DNA of 64,000 nucleotides from Drosophila miranda (Eukaryota; Arthropoda; Insecta; Diptera; Drosophilidae). The translations under genes were made by a program, and so were the position numbers. Position 1 is the stretch's first letter. Each line of letters begins with the position of its first letter. Location: NCBI RefSeq assembly GCF_003369915.1, contig NC_046674.1, positions 8,680,001 to 8,744,000 of the forward strand, written 5' to 3'. This document shows, piece after piece, positions 21,774 to 33,900 of the stretch. The notes under the pieces were generated by a model. It had not been told where the DNA came from and did not search any database. It was given only the letters and a program-made list of their open reading frames with translations.

Positions 21774-24553
21774 CTACTCTGCCAGCACTTTGTCCGTATC
21801 GCTGCTGCTTGCCGGTTTCGCCTTCTTCTGCACTTTGTCCACGTAGATGTTGAGGATGGCCTCGATGCCCGGATACAGCACGAAATTGGTGGTCCTTATC
21901 TTCTTGTCGATGAGGTACGAGGTCACCGACTCCGTGTTGAAGGCTATGTCCATGGCATCGCTGTGCGTCACCTTGTCCAGGAGCGTGCGCTGTACCTTGA
22001 TCACACAGTTCTCGAAGCCGTTCACCTTGATGCTCAGGTCCAGGTTGTATGCGGCATCGATGTCCGGCCACCGCTGCGACAGCACATCCTCTCCCCACTG
22101 CAGCTCCAGGCTGGCGTCGTTCAGTCGACCCTTAACGGACACAAACTTGGACCACAGCTCGGAGGCAAAGTGAGGCGCCATGGGGGCCAGCATGATGATT
22201 TGGGCAGCCAGGGCGCGTTCAAACTGCTTGCCATGGCGCTGAATGTGCTTGGGCGTGCGCTGTGAGAAGACATGATTAGCAATGATTGCTAGCAGGCAGA
22301 CTGGCGGAGACTCACCCTCAAGGAGTTGGTTAATCCCTGCATCTTGGAGATGGCCACGCTCAGCTGATGCGCATGGCGATAGTTGAATGTGGCGCCCTTG
22401 ACGTAGAAGTTGCGGGCGTCAAAGAGCTTGGCATCCTCCGCCAGAAACTGCTCGCTACTGACATCCACCTCTGTGGAAGCCTCCTCGCGTGCTGCCTGGA
22501 ACTCCTGCAGCGTCAGCCAGAGTCGTTTCTGCCAGTTGAGTATACCAGGAAAGGCTGAAAGAAATCGCAATTAAATCCGCCCTAAACATCTAATAATCCT
22601 TGGGCCTTACTTGCACTCGACCAATTCCGATGAGAGGTGGGCGCCACATCGGCGAGAATAATCAGGCGAGTGGTGTCCGTGCCGTACTGGTCGAACATTT
22701 CGCCTGGCTCCACGCCATTCTGCTTGGACTTGGACATCTTCTCCCAGGTCATCACCACGGGCTCTTTGGTCTCCTTGAGCAGCGCCTGGTTCTTCTTGGC
22801 GTTCACTACCTCCACCTCGTCCTCGCGCACGTAGCGTCCGCTGCCCTTGACGCGATAGGAGCGGCCCATGACCATGCCTTGGACCAGCAGGCGGGAGAAG
22901 GGTTCGCTGGTGGGCGAGAGGCCGCAGTTGTTCAGGAAGTGGTTCATGAATCGCGCATAGTACAAATGCAGCACGGCATGCTCCTTGCCTCCGATGTACA
23001 GGTCCACGGGCATGAACTGGCTCGCGAGGGTGGGATCAAAGATGCGCTCCGAGTTGTGGGCATCCAAAAAGCGCAGGTAGTACCAGGAACTATCGACAAA
23101 CGTATCCATGGTGTCAGTCTCGCGTTTCGCTTTTGGATCCCCGCACTTTGGACACTCGCAGAGCAGGGCATCCTGCCCAGAGGATGAGGACTCCCGTTTG
23201 GGCAGCGTCACTGGCAGCTGTTCCTCGGGCACGGGCACGGCTCCGCACTTTGGGCAGTGCACAATGGGAATGGGAGTGCCCCAGTAGCGCTGTCGTGAGA
23301 TCAGCCAGTCCTGCAGCTTGGAGGACACTCGATAGCCACCGACATTCAGTCGGGTGGCTGCCTGGAGCACCTCCTTCCTGAGCAGCTCCCAGTTTCCTGG
23401 ATTGAGGCGTGTCTCTTCCGATCCAGATGCGCAGATAGCCAGACCAAATGAGTCCCACAGCTCCCTGTCCTCGGCTCGAAAGCTGGGAGCCGCCAGATAG
23501 ACATCGCAGTCTGCTGGAAAGGCGGCCTCGTCGCTGAAGACCACGGGAATGGTGGTGCTAGCAAATGGATTCTCCACACTGAGGCCCCCTGCACCCGACA
23601 GTTTAGCGAGATAGTGCTTGCTGCGCAGCACGAGAAAGGCATTCGGATCCTTGAGATGCTCCGGATTGGCAGTCCACACCCTCAACAGGTTGCAGGCGGA
23701 GGTGAGCAGCGTGAAGGCGTAGCCATTGCACTCTCCTATCCAGTGCCGCTGCAGATTGATAATGTCCCTCCAGTCGCGCAACGTGGGATCGTCCAAGCCG
23801 TCTAGGAGCTGCTTGGCATACGCACTGGTCCGGATGAACCACTGCTTGAGCAGTTTCTTCTCCACCTTGGCGCCCGATCGCCAGGAGCAGCCGTTTGCAT
23901 CCACCTGCTCATCGGCCAGCACCGTTTTGTCCACCGGATCCCAGTTGACCAGAGCCTCGTTCTGGTAGGCCAGTCCGTGCTTGTGCAGCATCAGAAAGAG
24001 GTGCTGCGTCCACCCGTAGTACTGAGGACTGCACGTGGACAGCTCGTGCGCCCAGTCAAAGGAGCAGCCCAGTCGCTGCAGCTGCTGCTTCATCTGTGCT
24101 ATGTTCTGCTGCGTCCACGCGGCCGGCTCCACTCCCCGCTGGTTGGCGGCATTCTCGGCGGGCAGACCGAAGGAGTCCCAGCCAATGGGCTGAAACACGT
24201 TCTTGCCGCACATTCGCTGGAAACGGGCCACGGCATCGCTGATCGTGTAGACGCGCACGTGCCCCATGTGCAGATTGCCCGAGGGATAGGGAAACATGGA
24301 GAGCACGTAGTACTTGTCTGCCGGTTGCTTGGCATTAAACTGTCCGCCGCTGAGCTGGTCCCGCCAGTGGGTCTCTATGCGATGCTTTACATCGCTACTC
24401 AGCTCCAAATACTGCCGTGAAAAATACATTTTAGTTGTGGCCCCTTTGTATTGGAATTCTCACCTCGTTGCCAGTGCAGCTTTGCGTTAGAAAGCGCTTC
24501 CAGCAGCTCCAGTGAAGGCCGCGCAAGGTCCACGCGTGGCGTAGCGCCTGCAT
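21774..24553 (-). CDS. LeuRS-m: Mitochondrial leucyl-tRNA synthetase
   Basis: Four minus-strand exons: 24553-24464, 24411-22611, 22554-22316 and 22259-21774; together 2616 nt, 871 residues. Splice pairs are GAG|GTGAG..GGCAG|TAT, CAA|GTAAGG..TTTCAG|CC, AGG|GTGAGT..TCACAG|CGC, and all join in frame. It charges mitochondrial tRNA-Leu with leucine. The first about 30 residues (MQALRHAWTLRGLHWSCWKR) are basic and lack acidic residues, as in a mitochondrial presequence. The class I signatures are HMGH at residues 78-81 and KMSKS at 588-592. Between them lie the editing (CP1) region and a CPKC...CPKC zinc pair. The C-terminal anticodon-binding domain includes LAPMAPHFASELW. A longer frame starting at 24429 uses intron sequence and is not the real start. 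The promoter region is shared with Dhc64C. Confidence 0.93.
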
Positions 24554-24918
24554 TTTGTTTGTTTTAATTGATTGAACTGCACATTTGAGCTGCCAGCCGG
24601 ACTTATTGAATAACAAAATTAAAAAAACCGAAACGATCAGCTGTTTTGAAAATGGCGTTGCCACTTCGTTCAACGTGCTAATATTTGCCTTGATACATTG
24701 TTGGCAATACTAATTCTAACGATGCGGCAGCGCCTCGGCCAGGGTTGCATGTGAAGTTCTCAGATTTTAGCACATTTTTTCAGCAGTCTGGCAGAACCAT
24801 ATCGCCATTTCAGCAGGAAAACAAGGGCACACGTAATTTTCACTGGGCGAGGCAGTTGTGAAAAATTCTTATTGTGCACATTAAATCGTGAATTTTGTAT
24901 TTAAAACCATTGGTGGAC
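24554..24918. promoter_or_regulatory. Divergent promoter region of LeuRS-m and Dhc64C
   Basis: Only 365 bases separate the two start codons on opposite strands, so both 5' UTRs and core promoters must fit here. I see no TATA box. An E-box-like CAGCTG lies near 24,640. The compact head-to-head arrangement fits broadly expressed housekeeping genes. Confidence 0.7.
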
Positions 24919-27900
24919 ATGGGTGATTCCCTGGAAAACACCGACACATCGGTGGATCCCGGCGTGAATGTGTCAATAGCCAACTACGATGCATTTGCAA
25001 ACTATCTGCGAAAGGCAGTCACTATCTTGCTGCCCGATGACGAAGTAGTGCCGCAATCTCTGAATAAAGCCCTGGACGACCCGGTCAACCAGGAGACTAT
25101 CAGAAAGTTTCTCTCGGACCCCCAGGTGCAGGCGCTGTATGTGCAGCGGAACTGCATTAAAGGTGAGCACGCTTTTTTCTGCAGGGCTGGCACCTGGGAC
25201 GCCCCTGCAAAATAAAATTGCACAATATGGCGTTCCCTGGGCCAGGAGAAAGTCTATAAACTGCATGTAAAGTACTCAGTTCGGAAAGGCCATGTCCAAG
25301 AGTCTATTCATTCAACCCAAATGAGTCATTCTTCATGTCTTTTTCAAATGCACGGAGTTTTTGTTAAACATCAATGCAGCTGTTGTTTTTGTTAACCTTT
25401 TTTCGTAAAACTGGTTCTGCGCATATCGTCAGCGCATGACGTCATCAGCTGAACAATGCTGCCACCTGTGGCATCGATTGCCGGCCGGCTTTCGGTTGTT
25501 TACAAACAGAGAATCAACAAGTTTGTTTGCGGAAGCAACACGAAGCGGAGTGGCGCGACCTTGGGGCTGCGTACGTACCTATTCCCTTGACTTGCGGCAT
25601 TGAGCGTTGTCATTGACATTGGCACCGGGGCCAACAAATGTGGGAGCAATGACAGCGCCAAGGTCCAGCCTTGGCTGTTCGAATTTTGAAGGTTTTTCCC
25701 TTGGCCGCTGAATATTTTGAAGGTGACGCCTTGGTAATGAAATAATGTCAGTGCCACGCCATTGAGCTCATGGCCAGATAGGCGGCGAGGCCGTGCAATG
25801 TGGGTGAATGAAACAGTGCGATAGCAGCCACATTAGTGATTTATTTCCTTGATTCTTGCAGAGGACGATAGCGAACAGCCGGCGGAGGGGGAGGAGGAGA
25901 AGGAGCAGGTGTCGTACCAAATCAGCAATGACGTACACTTCACCAACAGCCGCATGGCCTCGCTGGCATGCATCAAGCGGGGCGTTGTGGTGGAGGCGGA
26001 CAAGTCGATTCACTCCCAGCTGCGACTGATCAACTTCTCCGATGGCTCCCCGTACGAGACGCTCCACGCGTTCATCAGCAAGTCCCTGGCCCCCTACTTC
26101 AAGTCGTACGTCAAGGAGTCGGGTCGTGCGGACCGGGATGGCGACAAGATGGCCCCGTCGGTGGAGAAGAAGCTGGCGGAGCTGGAGATGGGTCTGCTGC
26201 ACCTGCAGCAGAACATTGATATACCGGAGATTACCCTGACGGCTCACCAGACCGTCAACGCAGTGATCCGCAAGTGCGCGGATGAGGGACGCAAGGCCAA
26301 GGTGGTGGACTTTGGCGACAAGGTGGAGGACTCTTCGTTCCTCAACCAGCTGCAGAACGGCGTCAATCGCTGGATCACCGAAATCAAGAAGGTCACCAAG
26401 CTGAACCGTGACCCCGGATCGGGTACAGCGCTGCAGGTGAGAACGATCGGAAACGTTGGCAACTTTTACACCCGGTACTCAATCAGCTTTTCTGATTATA
26501 CTGATAAGTCTATACAATACATATTATACGTAAGCGCCGGAATCGGTATCGGAGCCGATGACTACCGTATGCTCTCCCTCTCTCTCTCTCGCTGTCTTGT
26601 TTATGACTACAAAACAGAGATAGCCATATCGGGAAGTGCGAGCACACACTCTACGATTAAGAGTGAGATAGCGAGAGAAAGGGAGAATGAGTAAGCGCGT
26701 GGAAGGGGTAGAGTAGCCAGCCTTTGGAAATGGATTTGTTCATTCTGGCTATGATAATGATTCAAACTGATCGACATCCGGCAGTGAAAGGGGGCGGGCC
26801 GAAATTTTAACTCACAGAAGTTTCGACATCAAATTTGGTTGTTCCACCCCTTAGATCAGGGCAGATCATCAATACGAAAGGACAGACAGACAGACCTGGC
26901 TTTATGGTGTTACACACAGCTAATATATCCCTAAATTCTGCGAGTTTCGGGTATAAAAATTATTTATGGAAAACAAATTTGTTATTCTTATATCGCATTT
27001 TTGTAGGAAATCTCTTTCTGGCTGAATCTGGAGCGTGCCCTGTATCGCATCCAAGAGAAGGGCGAGTCCCCGGAGGTGGCTCTGACTTTGGACATACTGA
27101 AGCATGGCAAGCGCTTCCATGCCACCGTCTCGTTCGATACGGACACGGAGCTGAAGCAGGCTCTGGCCACTGTGGCCGACTACAATCCCCTGATGAAGGA
27201 CTTCCCCATCAACGATCTGCTGTCTGCCACGGAGCTGGAGAAGATCCGTCCGGCTGTGCAGCAGATCTTCTCGCATCTGCGGAAGGTGCGCAACACCAAG
27301 TATCCCATCCAGCGCTGCCTCAAGCTGATCGAGGCCATCTCGCGGGATCTGTCGCAGCAGCTGCTTAAGGTGCTGGGCACTCGGCGACTCATGCACATTC
27401 CCTTCGACGAGTTCGAGCGCGTGATGAACCAGTGCTTCGAGATCTTCAGCTGCTGGGACGACGAGTACGACAAGCTGCAGGGCCTGCTCCGCGACATTGT
27501 GAAGAAGAAGCGGGATGAGCACCTGAAGATGGTGTGGCGCGTGTCGCCCGCCCACAAGAAGCTGCAGACCCGCATGGAGCACATGCGCAAGTTCCGGCGC
27601 CAGCACGAACAGCTGCGCACTGTTATCCTGCGCGTCCTGCGTCCCACCAAGCAGGCCGTTGGCGATGACGGCAGCACCGTGGAGACCAAGCAGCCCTACA
27701 GCCTGGATGCCGCCGATGCCAATGCCATCGAAGAGGTGAATCTTGCTTACGAAAATGTCAAGGAAGTGGATTGCTTGGACATAACCAAGGAGGGCTCCGA
27801 GGCCTGGGAGGCAGCAGTGAAGCGCTACGAGGAGAAGATTGGTAAGTGAACCGTGTTCTGTACGGTTCACTAAACTTGAAAATCACTAAAACTGATTCCT

Positions 27901-30900
27901 TTCGCTCACAGATCGCGTGGAGACTCGCATCACGGCTCATTTGCGCGACCAACTGGGAACGGCTAAGAACGCCAACGAGATGTTCCGCATCTTCTCGCGC
28001 TTCAATGCGCTGTTTGTGCGCCCGCACATACGCGGCGCCATACGGGAGTACCAGACGCAGCTGATACAGCGTGTGAAGGATGACATCGAGGCCCTGCACG
28101 AGAAGTTCAAGGTGCAGTATCCGCAGAGCAAGAGCTGCCGCCTCTCCTCGGTGCGAGACCTGCCCCCGGTGGCGGGCTCCATAATTTGGGCCCGTCAGAT
28201 CGACAACCAGCTGACGATGTACTTGAAGCGCGTGGAGGATGTGCTGGGCAAGGGCTGGGAGACCCACATCGATGGCCAGAGGCTGAAGGAAGACGGCGTT
28301 AGCTTCCGCGCCAAGCTCTCCACCGTTGAGGTGTTCAACGAGTGGGCCCGCAAGGTGCAGGAGCGCAACTTTGGCAGCACTGGTCGCATTTTCACAATTG
28401 AGTCGACGCGCTCTCGCACTGGACGTGGCAATGTTCTGCGACTGAGGGTCAACTTTCTGCCAGAGATCATCACGCTGGCCAAGGAGGTGCGGAATATCAA
28501 GAATCTGGGATTCAGGTATGTAAACGAGCGCTCTATCTTGCATAGAGCTTGGATTTCATGGCTTGTCTTTCTGCAGAGTTCCGCTCACCATTGTGAACAA
28601 GGCGCATCAGGCAAACCAGATCTATCCGTATGCTATATCGCTGATTGAGAGTGTTCGCACCTACGAACGCACCCTGGAGAAGGTGAGCTTCCGTTGAGGG
28701 GTCTCTTCACTCGAAGAAGGGCTGTAATCAAAAGAATCTCAGGAGAGCATCTAGAGATTCACTTGATATCAGTCAGGCATTTTTCTCAACACTCTTTATA
28801 CACTCCACTGTGCCACAATCACACCCACACCCACACGATGTCACCGTGCTGGAGTCAACCACTGGCTCCACTTTGTTCTCTTTGCATTGCTTTGTTCCTG
28901 GCGTGCAGCTTGAATTTTGTTACCCACCACCAGACACTAGACACCAGACACTAGTACACACGTCACATAGAGACCATAAACCAATAGATCCACCACAAGA
29001 ACCCCTCTCTCTCTCTCTCTCTCTGAATCTCTACCGAACCTACAACAACCTTTCTTTCATGCAGCTTAATAATAGGAGTCTAGCACAAAATTCCGTATTC
29101 AAGGTAGTGTTGTTGCGTTGTTGTACCTCCCCCAAAAGCGTTTGTTAATTCCCCCCAAATATTCCCTGTACCTGTACCTGTACCTGCAACCACCATTTGA
29201 TTTCCTAGTTCCAGCTCTTTGTTCAACTCCCGCATGCAAATGAAGAATCACTTTCTATACTTTACACGAATCGCACAACTAACCAAATGATTTCCATCTA
29301 GATCGAGGATCGGGCCAGCATTGTGCCGCTGGTAGCAGGACTGCGCAAAGATGTCTTGAACTTGGTCTCCGAGGGAATAGGACTCGTTTGGGAATCGTAC
29401 AAGCTGGATCCTTATGTTCTCCGTCTCTCCGAATGCGTTACGCAGTTCCAGGAGAAGGTAAACCCACATTAAGGGAGTGCAAACCTGAATGAAACTGAAT
29501 GTTTCCCTCTTTTTATAGGTGGATGACTTGTTGGTGGTTGAGGAGCAACTGGATGTGGATGTGCGCTCGCTGGAGACGTGTCCCTATAGTGCTGCCACCT
29601 TTGTGGAGATTCTCTCGAAGATTCAACATGCTGTCGATGACCTTTCGCTGCGTCAGTATTCCAATTTGAGTGTTTGGGTCACGCGTCTGGATGAGGAGGT
29701 GGAGAAGAAGCTGGCGCTGCGCCTGCAGGCGGGTATCCAGGCCTGGACCGAGGCCTTGACTGGCAACAAGAAGGAGGTGGACACCTCCATGGACACTGAT
29801 GCCCCGGCCCAGCCCACGCACAAGCTCGGAGGAGAGCCGCAGATCCCGAACGCCGTGCACGAGATCCGCATCACCAATCAGCAGATGTATCTGTATCCCT
29901 CCATTGAGGAGGCCCGCTTCCAGATCATGCAGCAGTTCTTCGCCTGGCAGGCGATCGTCACCTCGCAGATGCGCCTCCAGAGCACCCGCTACCAGGTGGG
30001 CCTGGAGAAACCCGTCTCGGAGACGTACCGCAATCTGCTGACGAAGCTGCCCGAGGGCAAGATCCTGGAAAGTGCCTACGGGGCCATCAACAACAAGGTG
30101 GGCGAGGTGCGCAACTATGTGGACGAGTGGCTGCGCTACCAGAGCCTGTGGGATCTGCAGGCAGACATGTTGTACGGCCGCCTGGGCGAGGATGTAAACT
30201 TGTGGATCAAGTGCCTCAACGACATTAAGCAGTCGCGCACCACCTTCGACACGTCGGACACCCGGCGCGCCTATGGCCCCATCATCATCGATTACGCCAA
30301 GGTGCAGGCCAAGGTCACTCTGAAGTACGACTCGTGGCACAAGGAGGCGCTGGGTAAATTTGGAACGCTGCTGGGCACCGAGATGACCAGCTTCCACGGC
30401 AAGGTGTCCAAGTCGCGCACTGACCTCGAGATGCAGAGCATTGAGGCGGCCAGCACCTCGGATGCCGTCAGTTTCATCACCTACGTGCAATCGCTGAAGA
30501 AGGACATGATATCCTGGGACAAGCAGGTGGAGGTGTTCAGGGAGGCGCAGCGCATACTCGAGCGCCAGCGCTTCCAGTTCCCCAACAACTGGCTGCACGT
30601 GGACAACATCGAAGGCGAGTGGTCGGCCTTCAATGAGATCATCAAGCGCAAGGACACGGCCATCCAGACGCAGGTTGCGAGCCTGCAGGCCAAGATCGTG
30701 GCCGAGGACAAGGCCGTGGAGACGCGCACCGTCGATTTCCTCAACGACTGGGAGAAGACCAAGCCCACGGGCGGCAAGATCCGTCCGGACGACGCTCTCC
30801 AGCAGCTGCAGATCTTCGAGAGCAAGTACTCGCGCCTTAAGGAGGAGCGCGACAATGTGGCCAAGGCCAAGGAAGCCCTGGAGCTGCAGGAGTCGGCGGT

Positions 30901-33900
30901 GCCCAACAACAGTGCCGAGCGCATGAATGTGGCCCTCGAGGAGCTGCAGGACCTGCGCGGAGTATGGGGAGAGCTCTCGAAGGTGTGGACCCAGATCGAC
31001 GAGACGCGCGAGAAGCCCTGGCTCTCGGTGCAGCCGCGCAAGCTGCGCCAGCAGCTGGAGGCCATGATGGCACAGCTGAAGGAGCTGCCCGCCCGCCTCC
31101 GCATGTACGAGTCGTACGAGTACGTGAAGAAGCTCATCCAGAGCTACATCAAGGTGAACATGCTGATCGTGGAGCTCAAGTCGGACGCCCTCAAGGAGCG
31201 CCACTGGAAGCAGCTGACAAAGCAGCTGCGCGTCAACTGGGTCATCTCCGACCTCACGCTCGGACAGGTGTGGGATGTCAATCTGCAGAAGAACGAGGGC
31301 ATCGTCAAAGACATTATTCTGGTGGCCCAGGGCGAGATGGCCCTCGAGGAGTTCCTCAAGCAGGTGCGCGAGTCGTGGCAGAACTACGAGCTGGATCTGA
31401 TCAACTACCAGAACAAGTGCCGCATCATCCGCGGCTGGGACGACCTCTTCAACAAGGTCAAGGAGCACATCAACTCGGTGGCCGCCATGAAGCTGTCGCC
31501 CTACTACAAGGTCTTCGAGGAGGAGGCCCTCACCTGGGAGGAGAAGCTGAACCGCATCAACGCCCTCTTCGACGTGTGGATCGATGTGCAGCGCCGCTGG
31601 GTGTACCTCGAGGGCATCTTCTCGGGCAGTGCCGACATCAAGACCCTGCTCCCAGTGGAGACATCCCGTTTCCAGAGCATCAGCTCCGAGTTCCTCGGTC
31701 TGATGAAGAAGGTCACGAAGTCACCGAAAGTGATGGATGTTCTGAACATTCCCGCCGTGCAGCGTTCGCTGGAGCGTCTGGCCGATCTGCTAGGCAAGAT
31801 CCAGAAGGCCCTGGGCGAGTACCTGGAGAGGGAGCGCACCTCCTTCCCCCGATTCTACTTCGTGGGCGATGAGGATCTGCTGGAGATCATCGGCAACAGC
31901 AAGAACATTGCTCGCCTCCAGAAGCACTTCAAGAAGATGTTCGCCGGCGTGGCTGCCATCCTGCTGAACGAGGAGAGCAACGTCATTCTGGGCATATCGT
32001 CGCGCGAGGGCGAAGAGGTGCACTTCATCAATCCCGTTTCCACCGTGGAGCACCCCAAGATCAACGAGTGGCTGTCGCTGGTGGAGAAGCAGATGCGCTT
32101 CACCCTGGCCTCCCTGTTGGCTCAGGCCGTGCAGGACATCAAGCAGTTCCGCGATGGCAAGATCGATCCCCAGGCCTACATGGAATGGTGCGACAAGTAC
32201 CAGGCCCAGATTGTGGTCCTCGCGGCCCAAATCCTCTGGTCCGAGGATGTGGAGGCGGCTCTGCAGCAGGCCTCAGAGACAAACAACGCCAAGCCCATGC
32301 AGCGCGTCCTGGGCAACGTGGAGAACACCCTGAATGTCCTGGCCGACTCTGTGCTGCAGGAGCAGCCGCCGCTGCGGCGCCGCAAACTGGAGCATCTCAT
32401 CAACGAGTTCGTGCACAAGCGTACAGTCACCCGGCGCCTCATCACCAACGGCGTGACGTCGCCCAAGTCCTTCCAGTGGCTGTGCGAGATGCGCTTCTAC
32501 TTCGATCCTCGCCAGACGGAGGTGCTGCAGCAGCTGACCATCCACATGGCCAACGCGCGCTTCTTCTACGGCTTCGAGTATCTGGGAGTGCAGGATCGCC
32601 TGGTGCAGACGCCGCTCACGGATCGGTGCTATCTGACAATGACCCAAGCCCTGGAATCGCGCCTCGGAGGCTCTCCGTTCGGGCCCGCTGGCACGGGCAA
32701 AACGGAGTCGGTGAAGGCGCTGGGCAATCAGCTGGGTCGCTTCGTGCTGGTCTTTAACTGCGACGAGACGTTCGACTTCCAGGCCATGGGCCGCATCTTT
32801 GTGGGCCTGTGCCAGGTGGGGGCCTGGGGCTGCTTCGACGAGTTCAACCGTTTGGAGGAGCGGATGCTGTCCGCCTGCTCGCAGCAGATCCAGACCATCC
32901 AGGAGGCGCTCAAGTACGACATGGACAGCAACAAGGAGAGCATCACCGTGGAGCTGGTGGGCAAGCAGGTGCGCGTCTCCGCCGACATGGCCATATTCAT
33001 CACCATGAATCCGGGCTACGCCGGCCGCTCCAATCTGCCGGACAATCTGAAGAAGCTCTTCCGCTCGCTGGCCATGACCACACCCGATCGCCAGCTCATC
33101 GCCGAGGTGATGCTCTTCTCGCAGGGCTTCCGCACTGCCGAGAAGCTGGCCTGCAAGATCGTTCCATTCTTCAAGCTCTGCGACGAGCAGCTCTCCAACC
33201 AGAGCCACTACGACTTCGGTCTGCGTGCCCTCAAGTCGGTGCTGATCTCCGCGGGCAACGTAAAGCGCGATCGCATCATGAAGATCAAAGAACAGATGCG
33301 CCAGCGCGGCGACGAGAACATCGACGAGGCCTCGGTGGCCGAGAACCTGCCCGAGCAGGAGATCCTCATCCAGTCGGTGTGCGAGACCATGGTCCCCAAA
33401 CTGGTGGCCGAGGACATTCCCCTGCTCTTCTCGCTGCTCAGCGACGTGTTCCCCAATGTGGGCTACACGCGCGCAGAGATGAAGGGCCTCAAGGAGGAGA
33501 TTCGCAAGGTGTGCCAGGAGGACTATCTGGTCTGTGGCGAGGGAGACGAGCAGGGCGCTGCCTGGATGGAAAAGGTAAGCATCAGTGGGGATCGGGACTG
33601 GGCGTATGGACGGGGGGATTCATTGAATAATCATTCGATTCACACACACATGCTTACTAAATCTTCAGGGACTCGGCTCCACGTGGGTGGACAAAGTAAC
33701 TAAGAGACCCCTACCTCCCCTCAATCTGTGTCCATGCTAATATTCCGTGTCCTTTCCCAGGTGCTGCAACTCTACCAGATCTCCAACCTCAACCACGGGC
33801 TGATGATGGTGGGTCCCTCGGGCTCCGGCAAGTCCACTGCTTGGAGAACTCTGCTGAAGGCCCTGGAACGCTTCGAGGGCGTTGAGGGAGTGGCCCACGT

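Noticed and set aside
22582..24429. LeuRS-m starting at 24429 and reading through to 22582
   Set aside because: The first residues (MYFSRQ) and last residues (SKAQGLLDV) are intron; splice sites at 24411 and 22611 connect to a presequence exon and to a conserved C-terminal exon.
29513..31468. 651-codon open frame antisense to Dhc64C exon 7
   Set aside because: It mirrors the GC-rich third positions of the real gene, has Leu/His/Gln-rich chance composition and no domain, and lies opposite highly conserved dynein sequence.
32273..33208. 311-codon antisense frame over AAA1
   Set aside because: Codon-bias shadow; no splice or start context and no family resemblance.
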